Assembly (NCBI GenBank): GCA_030765335.1
Contig: JAVCCU010000023.1
Coordinates: forward strand, 1 to 43,362
Origin: Candidatus Kaelpia aquatica
Lineage (GTDB): Bacteria > Omnitrophota > Gorgyraeia > Kaelpiales > Kaelpiaceae
Direction of reading: 5' to 3'
DNA length: 43,362 nucleotides
Of the stretch, positions 41,978 through 43,362 are shown one piece after another. The translations under genes were made by a program, and so were the position numbers. The stretch's first letter is position 1, and the number at the start of each line of letters is the position of its first letter. The notes under the pieces are model-generated. The model worked only from the letters and a program-made list of their open reading frames with translations, had not been told where the DNA came from and did no database searches.

Positions 41978-43362
41978 ATGTATATAAATATCGGGCTGGG
42001 CTTGTTAATACTTTTTTTTATACTGCTCACCCTGGCTACATTTCTTATTACACTTCTTGGCCAAGAGAAAATAAATAAAAAGAAGCTTCTCTCTGAGCTT
42101 GATTATATGCGCCGAGTCTATGCTGATGTTGAAACCCAGTCAAAACTCCTTGTTGATACAAACCTTAACTTCCAGAGAATTCAAAGAGAGCTGGATAAAA
42201 AACTAAAAGCATTAAATACCCTCTACAAGATAACCCAGACTGTATCCAATACTTTTGAAACCGACAAGATACTAGAGAGCATAGATCAGGAAGATATTGA
42301 AGAGTTAGGCTTTGAAAAGCTGGCTTTCTTTATATTCAGCGAGGATGGCAAGGGTATACGAGTTAAGAATTTTACCGGCTACGGTGACGAAGAACCTGAA
42401 ATACCAGACAATATAATAGACTCTATCTCAGCCTTAAAAGGACCTATATATATAGGAAGTAAGGTCCATATGCCAGAAGGCCTAGTTCCTTTAGCTGAAA
42501 AACTCAACTTAACATCCATGATTATAATGCCTCTATCTATTAGAGAGAAGCATATCGGTGTTATGGTAATAGGGAATACAAAGACATTCCAAAAGCCATC
42601 GGAATCGGATATAGAGATACTCTCTCTCCTAGCAAACCAGCTCGTCCAAAGCATAGAGAATTCATCGCTATATGAGCAACTTTGGAAATCTTATCAGGAC
42701 CTAGAAGAGCGCGTCAAAGAGAGAACCAGAGAGCTGGAGGAAGCAAATAAGGCTCTGCAGGTAGTAGACCAGGCTAAGAATGAGTTTGTATCTGCAGTTG
42801 CCCATGAGCTGCGTACTCCCCTCACCTCAATAAAAGGCTATGCAACAATACTCGCTAGCGGAAGATTGGGAAAACTAGAGAAAGACCAGCAGGAAAGATT
42901 AAAGAGGATCAACAAACATTCTAATGAGCTCGTAAATCTTATAAATAATCTGCTCGATATCTCAAGGATTAAAGCTGGTAAGACAACAATGCACATTGAA
43001 GATACCTCACTGCGTGAAGTTATAAGAGACGTTGAAGAGATAATAACTCCTCAGACAGAAGAGTTAAAAATAGAGTTTAGAACCAGATTTGAAGCTGAGA
43101 CTGAAAATATAATGGTTGATAAAATCCAGCTTGAAAGAGTGCTTATCAACCTGCTCAGTAATGCTTTAAAATTCACTCCCGAACTTGGGCAAATTGGATT
43201 TAACCTAACTTCAGAAGACGGCTATATTAAATTTGAAGTCTATGACACCGGAGCTGGTATTGACGATAAAGACCTGGATAAATTATTTAATGAGTTCTTC
43301 AGAGCTGATAACAATATAAACAGAGAGAAGAAAGGAACAGGTCTTGGGCTCTCTCTTGTTAA
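41978..43362 (+). CDS. GAF-containing sensor histidine kinase (cut by window edge)
   Basis: The frame starts at ATG 41978 and stays open to the window end (461 codons). It has one N-terminal membrane helix (about residues 4-27), a coiled coil, a GAF domain (about 80-225, LYKITQTVSNTFETDK to LANQLVQSIENSSLY), a second coiled coil (YQDLEERVKERTRELEEAN), a HisKA domain with phospho-accepting His276 in AVAHELRTPLTSIKGY, and an ATPase domain with LINLLSNALKFT (N box, about 388-399), DTGAGI (G1, from 423) and KGTGLGLSLV (G2) at the edge. No response regulator is seen in the window. It is likely cotranscribed with the FIST gene. Confidence 0.92.
   Translation, partial: MYINIGLGLLILFFILLTLATFLITLLGQEKINKKKLLSELDYMRRVYADVETQSKLLVDTNLNFQRIQRELDKKLKALNTLYKITQTVSNTFETDKILESIDQEDIEELGFEKLAFFIFSEDGKGIRVKNFTGYGDEEPEIPDNIIDSISALKGPIYIGSKVHMPEGLVPLAEKLNLTSMIIMPLSIREKHIGVMVIGNTKTFQKPSESDIEILSLLANQLVQSIENSSLYEQLWKSYQDLEERVKERTRELEEANKALQVVDQAKNEFVSAVAHELRTPLTSIKGYATILASGRLGKLEKDQQERLKRINKHSNELVNLINNLLDISRIKAGKTTMHIEDTSLREVIRDVEEIITPQTEELKIEFRTRFEAETENIMVDKIQLERVLINLLSNALKFTPELGQIGFNLTSEDGYIKFEVYDTGAGIDDKDLDKLFNEFFRADNNINREKKGTGLGLSLV

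Noticed and set aside
42379-42654. Antisense open frame within the histidine kinase
   Set aside because: It is a shadow of the kinase GAF coding sequence, with no recognisable domain or ribosome site.

Overview
The window is AT-rich bacterial chromosomal DNA. It encodes lipopolysaccharide functions (HldD, LptD, an O-antigen-ligase-like protein), an outer-membrane secretin, a type II fatty-acid pathway, ThyX and a type IV pilus/type II secretion-like machine, so the host is a diderm. The many pseudopilin genes, two with LamG heads, and the small Cys-rich DUF6485-type protein suggest an uncultured PVC-superphylum lineage such as Omnitrophota. That taxonomic call is an inference from gene content, not a match I could run.

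Layout. One plus-strand gene (89-928, a secreted kinase-like protein) lies at the left edge. From about 40.6 kb down to 1.2 kb every gene is on the minus strand. Read in the direction of transcription, these are: an O-antigen-ligase/TPR membrane protein; PilB ATPase; three pseudopilins; PilC; four larger pseudopilins (two with an inserted LamG domain); a PilM-PilN fusion; PilO; tRNA-Leu(CAG); an AEC permease; rsmD-coaD-pta-ackA-yceD-rpmF-plsX-fabH-fabD-fabG; acpP-fabF; a lone ISL3 zinc-ribbon protein; a sugar-ABC ATPase; two GAF-GGDEF diguanylate cyclases; ROK kinase; transaldolase-like aldolase; lptD; DUF6485-DUF151-thyX-flavodoxin-hldD; and a small operon of MerR-like HTH, PilP-like protein, secretin with a long TPR tail, an unknown 107-residue protein and gpsA. 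The right edge (40.7 kb on) is plus strand: a FIST-domain sensor protein and a histidine kinase that runs off the window.

How it fits together. PilB, PilC, PilMN, PilO, PilP, the secretin and seven pseudopilins make a nearly complete envelope-spanning pilus or pseudopilus, split over two loci about 22 kb apart. PilB has an MshEN-like N-terminus, a fold known to bind c-di-GMP in relatives, and two diguanylate cyclases are nearby (one with an RxxD inhibitory site, one without), so c-di-GMP control is plausible. The ligase next to pilB could glycosylate pilins. Several TTGACA/T-N17-TATAAT-like promoters can be read by eye. A few sit so close to the start codon that leaderless or very short leaders are likely.

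The most unusual items are: the LamG domain nested inside the second half of double-headed pseudopilins; a GGDDD-coding stretch that also forms the ribosome binding site and start codon of the next gene; the secretin-TPR fusion; the secreted protein at 89-928 with protein-kinase catalytic spacing; and the tRNA-Leu whose 3' end lies 14 nt from a downstream start codon.
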